Both the position numbers and the translations under genes were made by a program. The notes below the pieces were generated by a model that did no database searches, was not told the origin of the DNA, and saw only the letters and a list, made by a program, of their open reading frames with translations. DNA of 64,000 nt, from NCBI RefSeq assembly GCF_008831285.2, contig NC_045145.1, positions 15,020,040-15,084,039 of the forward strand, written 5' to 3'. The first letter of the stretch is position 1. Each line of letters begins with the position of its first letter. Shown here in pieces: positions 11,083 to 22,199 of the stretch. Source of the DNA: Nymphaea colorata. Its lineage: Eukaryota > Streptophyta > Magnoliopsida > Nymphaeales > Nymphaeaceae.

Positions 11083-11253
11083 CTCTCCTTCCTGGAAATG
11101 CCACAGGTAGCCGCTCCATAATTAGATCACCAACTTTGGGAATGGAGCTCCTTGCGGACTTTGAGCTCTCCTTCCTGGAAATGCCACAGGCAGCCGCTTC
11201 ATAATTAGATCACCTGCTTTGTGAATGGTCAATGGAGTTCCTTACGTTGACAG
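11083..11253. repeat. Tandem duplication, two units of about 83 bp
   Basis: The sequence starting CTCTCCTTCCTGGAAATGCC at 11083 recurs at 11166 with a few base changes, and both units contain CATAATTAGATCACC. It lies about 350 bp upstream of the start codon of EXORDIUM-like copy 3, next to promoter blocks shared with copy 1, so it may be part of that promoter. Confidence 0.85.
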
Positions 11254-11259
11254 TGAAGT

Positions 11260-13290
11260 CACCAACCTCTTTTAGTGGCATTATTTGATTGCTTAAACAA
11301 CCTTCTAATACCACCTACGATTTGCTTGGGTTGGTAAACCAGCAAAAGAAGATGAAAGGGAACAAGTTTCATTTAGGCCTGGCTCATTCACCTCAAATGC
11401 CAGTTCGAGTTCAATTTGCTAGAGCCTACAACAGATCACAGTGTTCTTTGCACATCAACTGAAATGCTCAAAAGCTTCAAGGACACAAGACGACCTCAGT
11501 AATCTGACCTGATCAATCATATTCATTGTTCATTTTTAGATAAGCCAAGATTTCAGATATTTCGAAGGCAAGTGACAAAAAGTCATGAATTTTATCACCT
11601 AGGAGGTAGGAGGAATATGTCAGTGCATGGAGAAAAATAATAATGTATCGTTGGTGTTGCAGGTGTTCTGGTCAATCATGTGCTGGATATCTTTGGCGTG
11701 TGTGGCTTGGATTTCATGTTGCAGCAGCAAGGCCTCCCCCACACCGTGTACTCTTTGACCTTAGGCCTCCTTAATCAGTACGTGCGCCCATCCCTCATTG
11801 GGTCTTGTCGCACATAGGGCACCAACCATTACTCGTAACTCTTCAGCATCTAGACAACCGGCTGCCATTAGTTTAAAGACCCTTCCTCACCAGCAGACAC
11901 AGCAGAATATCTAATATATAGAGATGGAAAGGAGGGATAAGGAAGAATGTTGATCAGGAGACAAAGTGTAGAGATGCGCACGGGTGAATGGCTATCTTGC
12001 TCAGTTGGACATGTTCCTCATCAGAGGAACCAGAGCTGAAATTCGATTTTTCGTTCCTTTCTTTTCAATATTCCTCTGCACGTTTAGATTTATTTCTTGC
12101 CTCTCTATCTCTCACTCTCTCACCTTTATTTATATGCGCATCCGCGTGTGTACGTGTGCGTGTCTCCATCAATCTGTGCGTTTTTGCCCACACGCTCACA
12201 TTACATGAAGCACCTTCTAATCTTGAAATTTACATGTTAGTTGCTCATTTTATAGACTTTTAAAGGAACAATGATGAAAATTCTGCCAAGTACATTTCGT
12301 CACTTCCATCTGCAACTTCTACATGTCTAGTTAAGATTATGGAAGCTGTATTAGCTAGTTCCAGCTACTGATGTGTTAGCTTCGGTCCTGGGTAGCTAAA
12401 GCAATGACAATGAGTTACTTAGAACCCAGGCAGTCGGATCACGTGAAGTGACAAGATGAAAGAAAGGTCATCGTTTTTCTGCCACAGTAACTTTGCAGAA
12501 ATGTCTTTCGGTTTTACTTTCTGAAGGTCTAGATTGAACAGCAATTTTCAGATCCACATCAATGACTTCATAAATGAGTCTATAGATAATGTAAGGATGT
12601 TAATGAGGATGCAACCATTTAAGAAGATAGTACGTTATAAGGTTAAATATGAACCAGTTGGCTTAATTTAAACTGTTCATTTCCCAAGGCCCATACCGCT
12701 TGTCGGCACTCCATTAAGATGAACTTATCCGTTGCCTGAAGAAAAGCAAACCTGGGAGTCATTTACGGTTAAATTTTTGTTTGTACTTAATTATTAATGT
12801 TTTTTTCTCTTCCTATTAATGTTATGAACAGTATTAGTATTATTGCTGCTATTGTTACTGTTTCTAGTATTATTATTATTTGAGAAAGTGGGGACAGCGT
12901 TGGTCCATCGAAGCTGTGGAAACAGAGGGTTCCTCTGAGGTTTTTGAAACAGTCATCAAGCATATCTCACTAATCTTACAAAATCACCTGCCGCACTAAA
13001 TATTATAAAATTTAGAAGTTTAGTTTTGTATTAAAGATTATGAAAGATATTCAAGAGCTTATAAAAAGAGTTGTTGAAGCAGTTGATAGTCGTTTCTTGG
13101 TTTTTGTAGCGCTGAAACTAAGAGGCGGGCTCAAATCAGTCGAACCAAGGAACGGAACTCTAGAGTATCGGTTAGTTACACAAGATGCTCTGCACCATAT
13201 ATGCACCAAGAAAGCCTAAGATGGAAACCAGAACACTCGAAAATATTTCGGAAGGAATAGTAGGAACAAGAAAATTCGATAACAATAGTT
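11260..13290. other. Intergenic DNA between copies 3 and 4
   Basis: No gene recognised. It holds a CT-rich and GT-rich stretch around 12095-12175 and an A/T-rich low-complexity run near 12775-12885. A minus-strand AATAAA at 13296-13301 probably ends copy 4. Confidence 0.4.
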
Positions 13291-13437
13291 ACAATTTTAT
13301 TATGCAATTAGTCCACAAAGGGTTGAACAAACGCCAAGTAGAAGAATAAACGAACGAATACAGAAGAAGTTCAAGAACATCTGGTTTTTTATAATTTATC
13401 TACGACACGTGGCATCCCAGTCCTTTTTTCCCGAGCT

Positions 13438-14358
13438 TCACATAAGGGTCGAGCAAGCAGAGGTCACAGGATTCCAGAGTGCTGGCAGCAGATACTTTCT
13501 CCCGTTAATTCCATTTGCGTTGTAGCTCGCACCAGTGCTCGAATCCACCAAGAGGTCCCCTGCATACCCTGGGTACGCATTCTTTCCATAGATTCCTGGA
13601 CACGCCGATGCTGCTTCCAGAGGGGCAGTAGCTGGCCCCTGAAAGTAGCCATTCCCAAAGGGGTTGGTCACAGTACCAGCCAGCAGGCTTGCAATGTTGA
13701 TGATCATTCCATCAACACCCACATCACCATTTGGTGCAACCAGCGGTGGAGTCTGAGGACCGTAGAGGGGCTGGTGGAATGGCCAAGCGCACCGGCCTGG
13801 GCATTGTGTCTCAGAGTTGCCCACCCAGATGTATGCAAACTTCTCCTTCAACCCTTTGGCCATTGGTGCAGAGCCATGAAGGCCACAGCTGCTCATACAG
13901 AACCCATCAACCACAACATCCTTGGATGTGAGCACAAGAGTGATGCTGTTGGGAGTGGCAGCTTTTGCCGCCAGGTCTCCGATTTGGGTCCTCTGAATGG
14001 ACTTCCCCAACGAGTACTTCTCATCTAACACCTGCTTGCCGAGCAAAACTGTGGCAGCGCCGGGCTTGCCAGCCTTCACTAAGTACTCTTCTGTGATCTT
14101 CCACCAAGACGAGACGGCTGGGCTTGTCTCTTGATTGTGGGAGTCGAGAGAGGCAAGGAAATCGTTAACAATGGACCTCTGGGAGGGCAAGAATTGGCCA
14201 TACCAGACAATGTTGATTGGAAGGTTGCCCTGAAGCAGGGCGCCCTTGTGGTAGGTGAGGACAAGAGGTGGCTGCTGCACGAGGGCAGTGAGCCTTCTCC
14301 CTCCAAGACACGCCTGAAACAAACCGAGGAAGATGACAAGCTTCACCAGCGAAATCAT
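13438..14358 (-). CDS. EXORDIUM-like protein, array copy 4 (306 aa, secreted)
   Basis: Intact single-exon EXORDIUM-like gene. The signal peptide starts MISLVKLVIFLGLFQAC and is followed by LGGRRLTALVQQPPL. Core motifs are present with small changes: DVVVDGFCMSSCGLHGSAPMAK and [12 protein letters not shown], where the other array copies have VAVEGFC, LHDSAPLAK and CPGQC. The C terminus is CSTLM instead of CSTLV. The in-frame extension up to 14481 is excluded because the TATA box (TATATAAA, minus strand) is at 14483-14490. An AATAAA lies at 13296-13301. It is the array member with the most private substitutions in the core, and its promoter lacks the CCAGCTGTC element found in copies 1, 2, 3 and 5. 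Confidence 0.96.
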   Translation of the reverse strand: MISLVKLVIFLGLFQACLGGRRLTALVQQPPLVLTYHKGALLQGNLPINIVWYGQFLPSQRSIVNDFLASLDSHNQETSPAVSSWWKITEEYLVKAGKPGAATVLLGKQVLDEKYSLGKSIQRTQIGDLAAKAATPNSITLVLTSKDVVVDGFCMSSCGLHGSAPMAKGLKEKFAYIWVGNSETQCPGRCAWPFHQPLYGPQTPPLVAPNGDVGVDGMIINIASLLAGTVTNPFGNGYFQGPATAPLEAASACPGIYGKNAYPGYAGDLLVDSSTGASYNANGINGRKYLLPALWNPVTSACSTLM

Positions 14359-14482
14359 TCTTTTTCCAAATTTGGTTTCTCTTCTGGGAACGAGAAAACT
14401 GTACTTGGAAGACCAAAGGGGAATGAAAGACGAAAAACGCTCGCTTAGTGGTGCGGTGGCATCATCGGGAGAGGAGAACACG

Positions 14483-14490
14483 TTTATATA
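14483..14490 (-). promoter_or_regulatory. TATA box of EXORDIUM-like copy 4
   Basis: TATATAAA on the minus strand, 125 bp before the ATG. No CCAGCTGTC element is seen in the next 200 bp upstream, unlike four of the other array members. Confidence 0.6.
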
Positions 14491-14499
14491 GAGGAGGAA

Positions 14500-16900
14500 C
14501 CTCCTTCCTCATGGAGAAGGGAAACTGCCGTCGGTGTTGGACTTGTAGTCTACCGATTCCGAGAAAGAGACGGAGACGCTGTTGCTTTCGGTGGCGTGCT
14601 TGGCGGCCGGTGGGTGAGTCAACAAAGCGAGCGGCAGCCAGACGAAGTCAACCGGATACGAATCAATTGCCGACGATATTTGACGGCATGAGGAACAGTG
14701 TGAACTCAAAATGTTTTTTTAAGGCTTGCTACTTGCCAGATGTCGGATGCGTAAACGCGTGGTGATTTCTCGGCTTATACACGCATCTCTATCGAGTTAG
14801 ACACTTTTGAACATATGGATTCTGTAAATGAGTTCACGTCTGTCTCCCAAACAAGGTACCAGCATCCAATGCGAGATTGGTTTTTAATATCTATTCTGGA
14901 TATTGTTTTCTTTTGTCGAATAATATTCCTTGATTAGGTTCATCGAAAATATTTCTGAGAATGATGCCTCCTTCTTGTTGCCTAAAACGGGAACATGGGT
15001 AAGTTGCTGGATTTGTATCTCAAGGGTACATTTTGGAAAAGGAAAAAAAAATCTTCTTCACGGTTTTGATTGTTATAATCCGATATGTGATTAATCCTCA
15101 ATTGAATGAATTGGATTCAACAAGAAATTTCTGATTCAATTAGGGATCGAATGCAAGCATGTTGTAGTTACCTGGCCAATAGATACCTAAATTCCCTGGA
15201 CATCAAAATCCGAAGTCATGTATAAACTGTGATGTGGTTTTTATCTGTTTGGTATTTGAATTCATATCTGATTCTGCTTCAAATTAGACAATATCTGGAT
15301 AGCCGGATACAATTTCAGCTATATCCTATTTCAATGTAATTGGTGGGCATCCCTATACATGAGGGGGGAAAGGGAAAAAGAGAGGTGAATCATTTAACAC
15401 ACCGGGGGAGTGAATGAAACACAATTCGGTACAAATTCGGTAATTTTAATTATTAAAAAGAAGCTTTTTTCTTTTTTTCGTTTTTTTTTTAAATTCTTTC
15501 ATAGCATAAATTTTGCTTTAGCAGTTGGGTGTGTGAAAATATTGGCTCCGTAACTTTAGTTTATCCTATGATTTCCCACCTCCACATATGCCTGAAGAGC
15601 AGAGACCAATTCAGATTGTGGGTTTAAACCTTCTCATACAGTTCCCTTTTAATGATGGTCAGAATTGGACCGACTTATGTTAAAACTCAAATGCGGGTCA
15701 GAGTTCCACCATTGTCTATTACATGTATGTTCAAGGAAGTACTTTGTCCTTTTAAATTACAAGTCGCAGAGAAAGAGAGGGCGAGATATGCAGGAGACAA
15801 GAAAATGTAAGGAGATATTTTAATCTCTTTACTTCCAGGTGCATTGTTTTTCAGGGCGTGCAAGGGAGAGGCCCACCCATCTACCGTTGGTTTTGACTTT
15901 GGGTCAAGCAGGCATCAAGTTATGTTTGTAGTGCGATTTCCCTTCAAAGTTTTGCAGGAAAGACTTGTAACGATCCAAATCTATGCAGAATTTCCTCCTA
16001 CCTACTAGATTTTCTCTACATAGCTCGACTTTTTACCGCGCCGCGCACAAATTTAAATTTGCACAAAATTGATCTATAACAGCCATATTTAGTAATCAAA
16101 CTAAGTTTGCAGAAAGAATTTACAACCCAGTTCTTCAGTTAATCGTAGTAAAGAAAAAACGTGTTGATGAAAACAGAAGGTAATTAAGAATTTAATGCGA
16201 TGATGAAAGTTAAAGAGAATTGTATAAGTGATAACGCAGAATGGCCATGTTGAGAACAATGATGAAAGAGTACATATTGTTACACACAGAAGATGATGAC
16301 GATTATAATGACAGGGCCCGAGCACTCCCCAGAGAGATGCCTACAAACAATTCTGCGGCTATCAGTCATACAATTCTTCTAGAGTTCTGAAGTATAAGGT
16401 TTAGAAAGTACATCACATTCTGGATAGGAGAATTAAGCAGTAAAAGTGAAAAGTTTCCTGTGGCACTAGAACTGCCAATTGTGCAATTTCACAATTTTCT
16501 ATTCCTTTCAGGGATATCTCAATCGGACAATTTTCCAGGATTGGTTTTCTGGTTGGTAAATATACTTGGGCTTGTAGTCTGATTTACTTTTTATCATTCA
16601 AACACCAATCCCTTGATCGTGAACCTATAACTCAGCAGTTAACTGTAGAGCTTCCCTGCTAAAGAAATATTGCGTTTGGTTCTTTTCTTCTGATCGAGGG
16701 CCATTACGAGAACACCATAAACCACCGCGTTCTGTTTCTTCCACACCGAAAAGATAAGGGAAAAATAGATTCTCGAGTAAGCAATGATAGACCAAAAATC
16801 GCGGGGGAACAAACAAAGGATTCCATTACTAAACATGTGAGGGTTCTACAACGCATTGAAAGAATGCTAAGCGGTCACTCTAAATTAACCATCGCAAACA
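14500..16900. other. Intergenic DNA between copies 4 and 5
   Basis: No gene recognised. The segment around 15080-15360 is rich in GGATA/ATCC words and ends in GGTGGGCATCCCTA, a wording often seen at degenerate hAT-type ends. No matching second end was found. T-runs occur near 15465-15491. Confidence 0.35.
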
Positions 16901-16951
16901 ATGAATGAATCCGGTATATATTTACAACACTGATATATGTCCTCTCTGGTT

Positions 16952-17875
16952 TTAGACCAGAGTAAAACAAGAAGAAGTCTTAGGATCCCAAAGCGCAGGC
17001 AACAGATACTGGCGCCCGTTGATTCCATTTGCATTGTAGCTTGCTCCACTTGCCGAATCTACCAACAGGTCTCCGGCATATCCAGGATATGCGTTCTTGC
17101 CATACATCCCTGGACACGCTGATGCTGCTTCCATGGGCGCAGTGGCTGCTCCCTGGAAGTAGCCATTCCCAAAGGGATTGGTCACAGTGCCAGCCAACAG
17201 GCTTGCAATGTTGATGATCATTCCATCAACGCCCACATCACCGTTTGGAGCAACCAGCGGTGGCGTCTGAGGACCATAGAGGGGCTGGTGGAATGGCCAA
17301 GCACACTGGCCAGGGCATTGGGTCTCAGAGTTACCTACCCAGATGTAGGCAAACTTCTCCTTCAAACCTTTGGCTAATGGGGCAGAGTCATGGAGGCCAC
17401 AGCTGCTCATACAGAAGCCCTCCACCGCAACATCCTTGGATGTGAGCACCAGAGTGATGCCATTGGAGGCAACAGCCTTGGCAGCCAGGTCCTTGATTTG
17501 GGTTCTCTTGAGGGACTTGCCCAATGAGCACTCCTCATCAATGACCTGCTTTCCGAGCAGAACGTTTGTGGTGCTTGGCCTGCCTGCCTTGGCCGAGTAC
17601 TCCTCTGTGAGCTCCCACCAAGACGAAACAGCTGGGCTCTTCTCTTTCGTCCGTTGATTGAGAGAAGTGAGGAAATCAACAACGATGGACCTCTGGGCGG
17701 CCGTGAAACGGCCATACCAGACAATGTTGACTGGGAGGGCGCCATGGAGCAGGTCACCCTTGTGATAGGTGAGGACAAGAGGAGGCTGCTGCACAAGGGC
17801 AGTGAGACCCCTCCCCCCTCCAATGCACACCTGGACCAAACTGAGGAAGACGACGGCCTTTACTAGTGAAATCAT
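16952..17875 (-). CDS. EXORDIUM-like protein, array copy 5 (307 aa, secreted; mosaic)
   Basis: Intact single-exon EXORDIUM-like gene. The signal peptide starts MISLVKAVVFLSLVQVC, and one extra residue in GGGRGLTAL explains the 307-aa length. All core motifs are present; the C terminus is FTLV where most copies have STLV. The ATG at 17875 is the first in frame; the short upstream extension to 17899 begins with TTG. The TATA box is TATTTATA (minus strand) at 17989-17996. The gene is a patchwork. The first 76 codons resemble copy 2, the next 617 bp (17031-17647) differ from copy 1 at only six bases, and the last 79 bp differ from copy 1 at roughly a third of positions. Confidence 0.96.
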   Translation of the reverse strand: MISLVKAVVFLSLVQVCIGGGRGLTALVQQPPLVLTYHKGDLLHGALPVNIVWYGRFTAAQRSIVVDFLTSLNQRTKEKSPAVSSWWELTEEYSAKAGRPSTTNVLLGKQVIDEECSLGKSLKRTQIKDLAAKAVASNGITLVLTSKDVAVEGFCMSSCGLHDSAPLAKGLKEKFAYIWVGNSETQCPGQCAWPFHQPLYGPQTPPLVAPNGDVGVDGMIINIASLLAGTVTNPFGNGYFQGAATAPMEAASACPGMYGKNAYPGYAGDLLVDSASGASYNANGINGRQYLLPALWDPKTSSCFTLV

Positions 17876-17988
17876 TCTGCTGATCTCCGATTTTCTCAAG
17901 GAAGACCAGTAAACTAGAAACTTGGGACAATAGAAGGGGATAGATGGTAGGTTTGGTTGTGTGGAGGGAGAGGAGGGCGCAAGGGGAG

Positions 17989-18060
17989 TATAAATAGAAG
18001 CTTCTGGCTTCTGCTGCTCTCTTCATGGTTCCTTCGTACCTTCCTTTCAGCCCAGCTGTC
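17989..18060 (-). promoter_or_regulatory. Core promoter of EXORDIUM-like copy 5
   Basis: TATTTATA (minus strand) is at 17989-17996 and CCAGCTGTC at 18052-18060, about 56 bp upstream. A GA run follows at 18069-18081, and GGCAGCTGTTCATT lies just beyond. The corresponding region of copy 1 has a GA run followed by GGCAGCTGGTCATT, so these two promoters are related over more than 100 bp. Confidence 0.6.
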
Positions 18061-18109
18061 AAGCCACGAGAGAGAGAGAGAGATCGTCAGCAGGCAGCTG
18101 TTCATTACT

Positions 18110-20920
18110 AAGAGAACACTGTTTTAGGTGGTGAGGTGGGCTGCAGCTAGGCTGGTAGTGGTCCCTCGTCTTACGTGGCCGTGGATGGGCCAAAAGGAGG
18201 ACGCCATAGGCACCACCCGCAGCCGCGGAGTGAGTGAGCACGCTTCAAAATGATCGGCGTCAATGGCGTTCCGAGCGACAGATGATCGATCATTCATGAA
18301 GCTGATTAATGAAAACAAAAAATGACTATTTTTTAATTCTTGACGTGACCCAGAAGCGTCCAGCTTCCTCGAATCATCCACTGTACACGCGCCTTTGTCC
18401 ATCGTCACCTTCAATGAGATGGCATGGAAGCGGCCGCAGCCATCAGCTTTGTCTTTCTCGCTCGTTGCGCTCGAACAACGCGCTTCGATTCCAGCAGGCA
18501 CGCTTCTTCGACTTAAATCGGATTCTGCGCAACGGAAAGAGCAGAGAAATTTGTTTAGGGGAACGTAGACATAAAAGATTTAATGGGAGGATGTTCCTAT
18601 CTGCATTTTGGGTGCGATGCGATGGATTCATACGTAGACACAAACAACTTTTTCCATGTATTCCTGGTAGCATTTGGATTGCCTTCCAAGGTGCAGTTTT
18701 GGAGGCAAAAGCGTTTTTGTTTAGAGTTTTTCAATGACATCAAAATTGGATTTAAGAACAATACAGTTTTGATAAATTATAATTTTAAAAAGGAATTGAA
18801 TCACATGATTCTGAAATTTTCATTCTTCAACCAAAATTCCAAATCATCAAAAGCCTCCTTTACATAACAGAACTGGTTTTCACAAAACAACTTTGTTGAG
18901 GACATGATCATCCTTGCACGCCCTCATTGATTGATTTCCCTCTCCCCAAAAGAATAAGAAAACAGAGGAACAGGAAAGTGGCCAACAAGGGATGACCCAA
19001 TAGCTGATGGAGTCTTCATTTCATTCTCTGCTCTATTTATGGGCAAATAGGCCTTAGACCGTATGAAACTTTTTTTTTGCACTCTCAAAAGAGGGTTAAA
19101 AACAACAAGAAAGAAAACAAATATTTAAGTGGTTCGAAACAAAAATCTTTTATGTCCACGGTTGCACAGATCTTTTACTATTCACTCACGAAGAAAAACA
19201 CAAACACTTTCAAAAAAGACTCAATAAAAACTGCGGCCCTTCTCTTAACATAAGGATTAGAGCGAAACTAGTATTTGTACAAAATGACATAAATACTCAA
19301 TATAAATCAAGTTCTATACACCAACATTGACATACTAGCCACACCCACCTTCTTGCTCAATTACATGTCTGGTGAAAGAAGGTGACAAAATAAAGAAATC
19401 GACAGGCGCATGCGCACGGGGGGGCTAAACTAAAGAAGGAGAGTAAAAATGCCAGTTGGATTTGTTTTTGTATTTAACGGCCTCAAGATGCAATGCTGTG
19501 GATATAGGCATCCAAGGTAAACCAACTTGCACTATATTTATGGGTTTTGTCTTCGTTGGTCATCTGGAATCGACATGTATCATCGTTTCGAGACGCCTTT
19601 ATTAAATAAAGAATCAAATTCGGTGCATGCAGTGCAGATTCTATCTGTTGAAATAACGAGTGAAGTTCCGCCTTTCAAAATGACTGGCGTTCGTCATTCT
19701 GGCGGACTCGCACGAATTACAACCGAGTAAGGAGGGCGCAAGTTAACGTGCATTAGTCTCGGTAAAGTCAAGATGTGGTCCTGTTGATATGAGGAAGGCA
19801 AGGTTTAAAAAAAAAATGTCAAATCCAGATCATTCTTGGTAAAATAATGACTTTTGACTTGTTTTACGAATTGAAAATCTTCGCAATTTGACATGAGACT
19901 GGCTTGAGATTGCTAAAAAAAACCACCTACATGTCGGCCCCACCATAAAAATATGATACTTCCAAAGATGGGGTCTTATATGATGCAATCTGAGTTACAT
20001 CCAAATCTTTATTAGGCCATAGCCCACAAAGTAAAAGCTGGTCAAAAGCGAGTCGAAAATTATTACACATACGTGTACAAAACGAGAATGGGGAAAAAGA
20101 AATATTTAAAATATGTCTTCTTTTGTCAAGAGGACTTCTAAAATATTGCACAGGAATGAGCTTAGAAAGACAGGTGAAGCAGACAGGAATTGGCAAACTT
20201 TTAGGGCTTGTGCAAGCATCGTTGAATTGATCAAAGTTTCAAAAAAGAGAAATTAGATGCGGGCAGCATTTCCAGCTTTAAGGAATATTTGCAAGTTTAG
20301 TGTTGAAGGAAACAAAGATTGTTACCTGAGTCGCATTAAACATAATCACAATAATTCCAATCTTTGTGGAAGCTTTTGGTACCATGGGTAAAACTTTTAC
20401 AGGTCTAAAAGTTGAAAACTCTGTCTTCATTTATGCCTTTTTAACGCACTAGGAAATTCGATGTTCAGGAAACACGACCGGTGCAGGGCCAAGCTCTGCT
20501 TATTGTTAGAATGTATGATGGGTGAAATAATCAAGAGCTCGGTTTTAGCTAAGCAGTGCTTGTGGTTGCATGCAAGTATGATCATGTCAGCATGAGGAGA
20601 AAATATTCTTTTTGGCATATGGATTTTTTATCAAAGCTGCTAATATGCAGCTGAATACTGACTCTTTTGGCTTAGTAAAAGTTCTTATGGCAGTGTACAA
20701 GTGGTCACTGTGATGTTTTCCGATCTTGGAATTCTATTTTTAAGTTTTTAACAAGCATTGCTTGTGGGGCAGTTGACCGTCAGGGGTTTGGACATTAGAA
20801 TCTCCGTTTAAATCTCCATAATCGGCTATTAGGTGGAATGTATCAAGGTGCAACTTGCACATTCCATATCAGAAGTTGAAGGACATAAGATTGAGAGGTT
20901 CACACGAGAAGCTTTGCATT
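18110..20920. other. Intergenic DNA between copies 5 and 6
   Basis: No gene recognised. Open frames at 18124-18867 overlap each other on both strands and show no family likeness. An LTR-like remnant is described separately at about 19100-19230. A minus-strand AATAAA at 20931-20936 probably ends copy 6. Confidence 0.4.
19100..19230. mobile_element. Possible old LTR remnant (Copia-like), fossil
   Basis: The stretch reads AAGTGGTTCG, then TATGTCCACGG, then TTTACTATTCACTCACGAAG, in the order seen in LTRs of many plant Copia elements (ACGTGGTTCGGC, CTACGTCCACGG and a CACTATTC block). There is no coding sequence next to it and I cannot define its ends. It is treated as a decayed solo-LTR-like fragment. 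Identification rests on memory of the motif order alone. Confidence 0.35.
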
Positions 20921-21045
20921 CAAGACGAGATTTATTAAAGAAACTATCTGGATGATTGATTAACCGTTCAAATTTTTGAAATAATACCAAAAAGAATATG
21001 TTTATATACAATCGTCGGCACCAGGGCAACCTTCAGTTAAGCTTT

Positions 21046-21966
21046 CTACACAAGCGTGGAACAAGCAGAGGTCTTGGGATTCCAAAGTGCTGGCAAGAGA
21101 TATTTTCTTCCATTGACCCCATATGCATTGTAGCTTGCACCAGTGGTTGGATCCACCAACAGATCCCCTGCATAACCTGGATACGCGTTCTTCCCATACA
21201 CTCCTGGACATGCCGATGCTGCTTCCATGGGAGCAGTGGCTGGCCCTTGAAAGTAGCCATTCCCGAAGGGGTTGGTCACTGTAGCAGCCAGCAGGCTTGC
21301 AATGTTAATGATCATCCCATCCACCCCCACATCACCGTTTGGTGGCACTAATGGCGGGGCCTGAGGCCCATAGAGAGGCTGGTGGAACGGCCATGCGCAC
21401 TGGCCTGGGCATTGGATCTCAGAGTTGCCCACCCAGATGTAGACAAACTTCTCCTTCAAGCCTTTGGCTAAGGGTGCAGAGTCATGGAGGCCGCAGCTGC
21501 TCATGCAGAAATCCTCCACTGCGACATCCTTGGACGTCAGCACAAGAGTGATGCCATGAGCACTCGCAGCCTTGGCTGCCAAGTTTCTGATTTGGGTTCT
21601 TTTGAGGAACTTCCCTAACGAGTGCTTCTCGTCCAGCACCTGCTTTCCCAGCACCACCATGGTATTCGTAGGCTTGCCCGCTTTAATCATATACCCCTCG
21701 GTGATCTCCCACCATGATGCCACAGAAGGGCTCATCCTCTTATTCGTTTGGTTGAGAGAAGTCACAAAGTCACTAACGTAGGACCTCTGGAAAGGAGTGA
21801 ACTCCCCATACCAAACGATGTTGATGGGGAGCTTCCCGTGGAGGAGGGCACCTTTGTGATAGGTAAGAACAAGGGGTGACTGCTCCACCAATGCAGTAAG
21901 CCTCCTAGAACCAAAGCAGGCTTGAATCAAAACCAGGAAGACGACCATCCTCACAAGGTAGGCCAT
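21046..21966 (-). CDS. EXORDIUM-like protein, array copy 6 (306 aa, secreted)
   Basis: Intact single-exon EXORDIUM-like gene and the most diverged member of the array at the N terminus. The signal peptide starts MAYLVRMVVFLVLIQAC, then FGSRRLTALVEQSPLVLTYHKG. Core differences include VEDFCMSSCGLH, KFVYIWVGNSEIQCPGQC, APPLVPPNGDVG and SLLAATVTNPFGNG. The C terminus CSTLV is standard. The start codon is the ATG at 21966, which aligns with the other copies; the frame stays open to 21984 but begins there with TTG. TATATAAT (minus strand) at 22123-22130 is the likely TATA box, giving a leader of about 130 nt. A polyadenylation signal AATAAA is at 20931-20936. It shows little evidence of recent exchange with its neighbours. 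Confidence 0.96.
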   Translation of the reverse strand: MAYLVRMVVFLVLIQACFGSRRLTALVEQSPLVLTYHKGALLHGKLPINIVWYGEFTPFQRSYVSDFVTSLNQTNKRMSPSVASWWEITEGYMIKAGKPTNTMVVLGKQVLDEKHSLGKFLKRTQIRNLAAKAASAHGITLVLTSKDVAVEDFCMSSCGLHDSAPLAKGLKEKFVYIWVGNSEIQCPGQCAWPFHQPLYGPQAPPLVPPNGDVGVDGMIINIASLLAATVTNPFGNGYFQGPATAPMEAASACPGVYGKNAYPGYAGDLLVDPTTGASYNAYGVNGRKYLLPALWNPKTSACSTLV

Positions 21967-22122
21967 GATTGCGAACAGATTCAAGTCAGAGGGACAAGAG
22001 TGCCTGATTCTTTAGAAATTGAAGAATTAAGATGGAGGATGTTGCAGAAATGGGGGAAACGAGATTGGAGAAATTTTGGGTGTCTGCCTTGTTGGTTGGA
22101 CAGACAAAAGGCCAAACGGCCC

Positions 22123-22130
22123 ATTATATA
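22123..22130 (-). promoter_or_regulatory. TATA box of EXORDIUM-like copy 6
   Basis: TATATAAT on the minus strand, 157 bp before the ATG. About 55 bp upstream lies GATGCCAGCTTCC (22187-22199). This is the reverse complement of the AAGCTGGCATC block found upstream of copies 1-3, so the motif is present in the opposite orientation. Confidence 0.5.
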
Positions 22131-22199
22131 GGGAGTGGGGACGGTAGGTCTACTGGCTAAGGTTTAGAGGGAGCTTCTCTGTTACCAGATGCCAGCTTC

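Noticed and set aside
15230-15362. Possible hAT-type end (GGTGGGCATCCCTA)
   Set aside because: No matching opposite end or target-site duplication was found, so the element cannot be delimited.
18124-18867. Several overlapping frames of 60-142 residues on both strands
   Set aside because: They have no recognisable domain, no consistent splice sites and no promoter, and they contradict one another.
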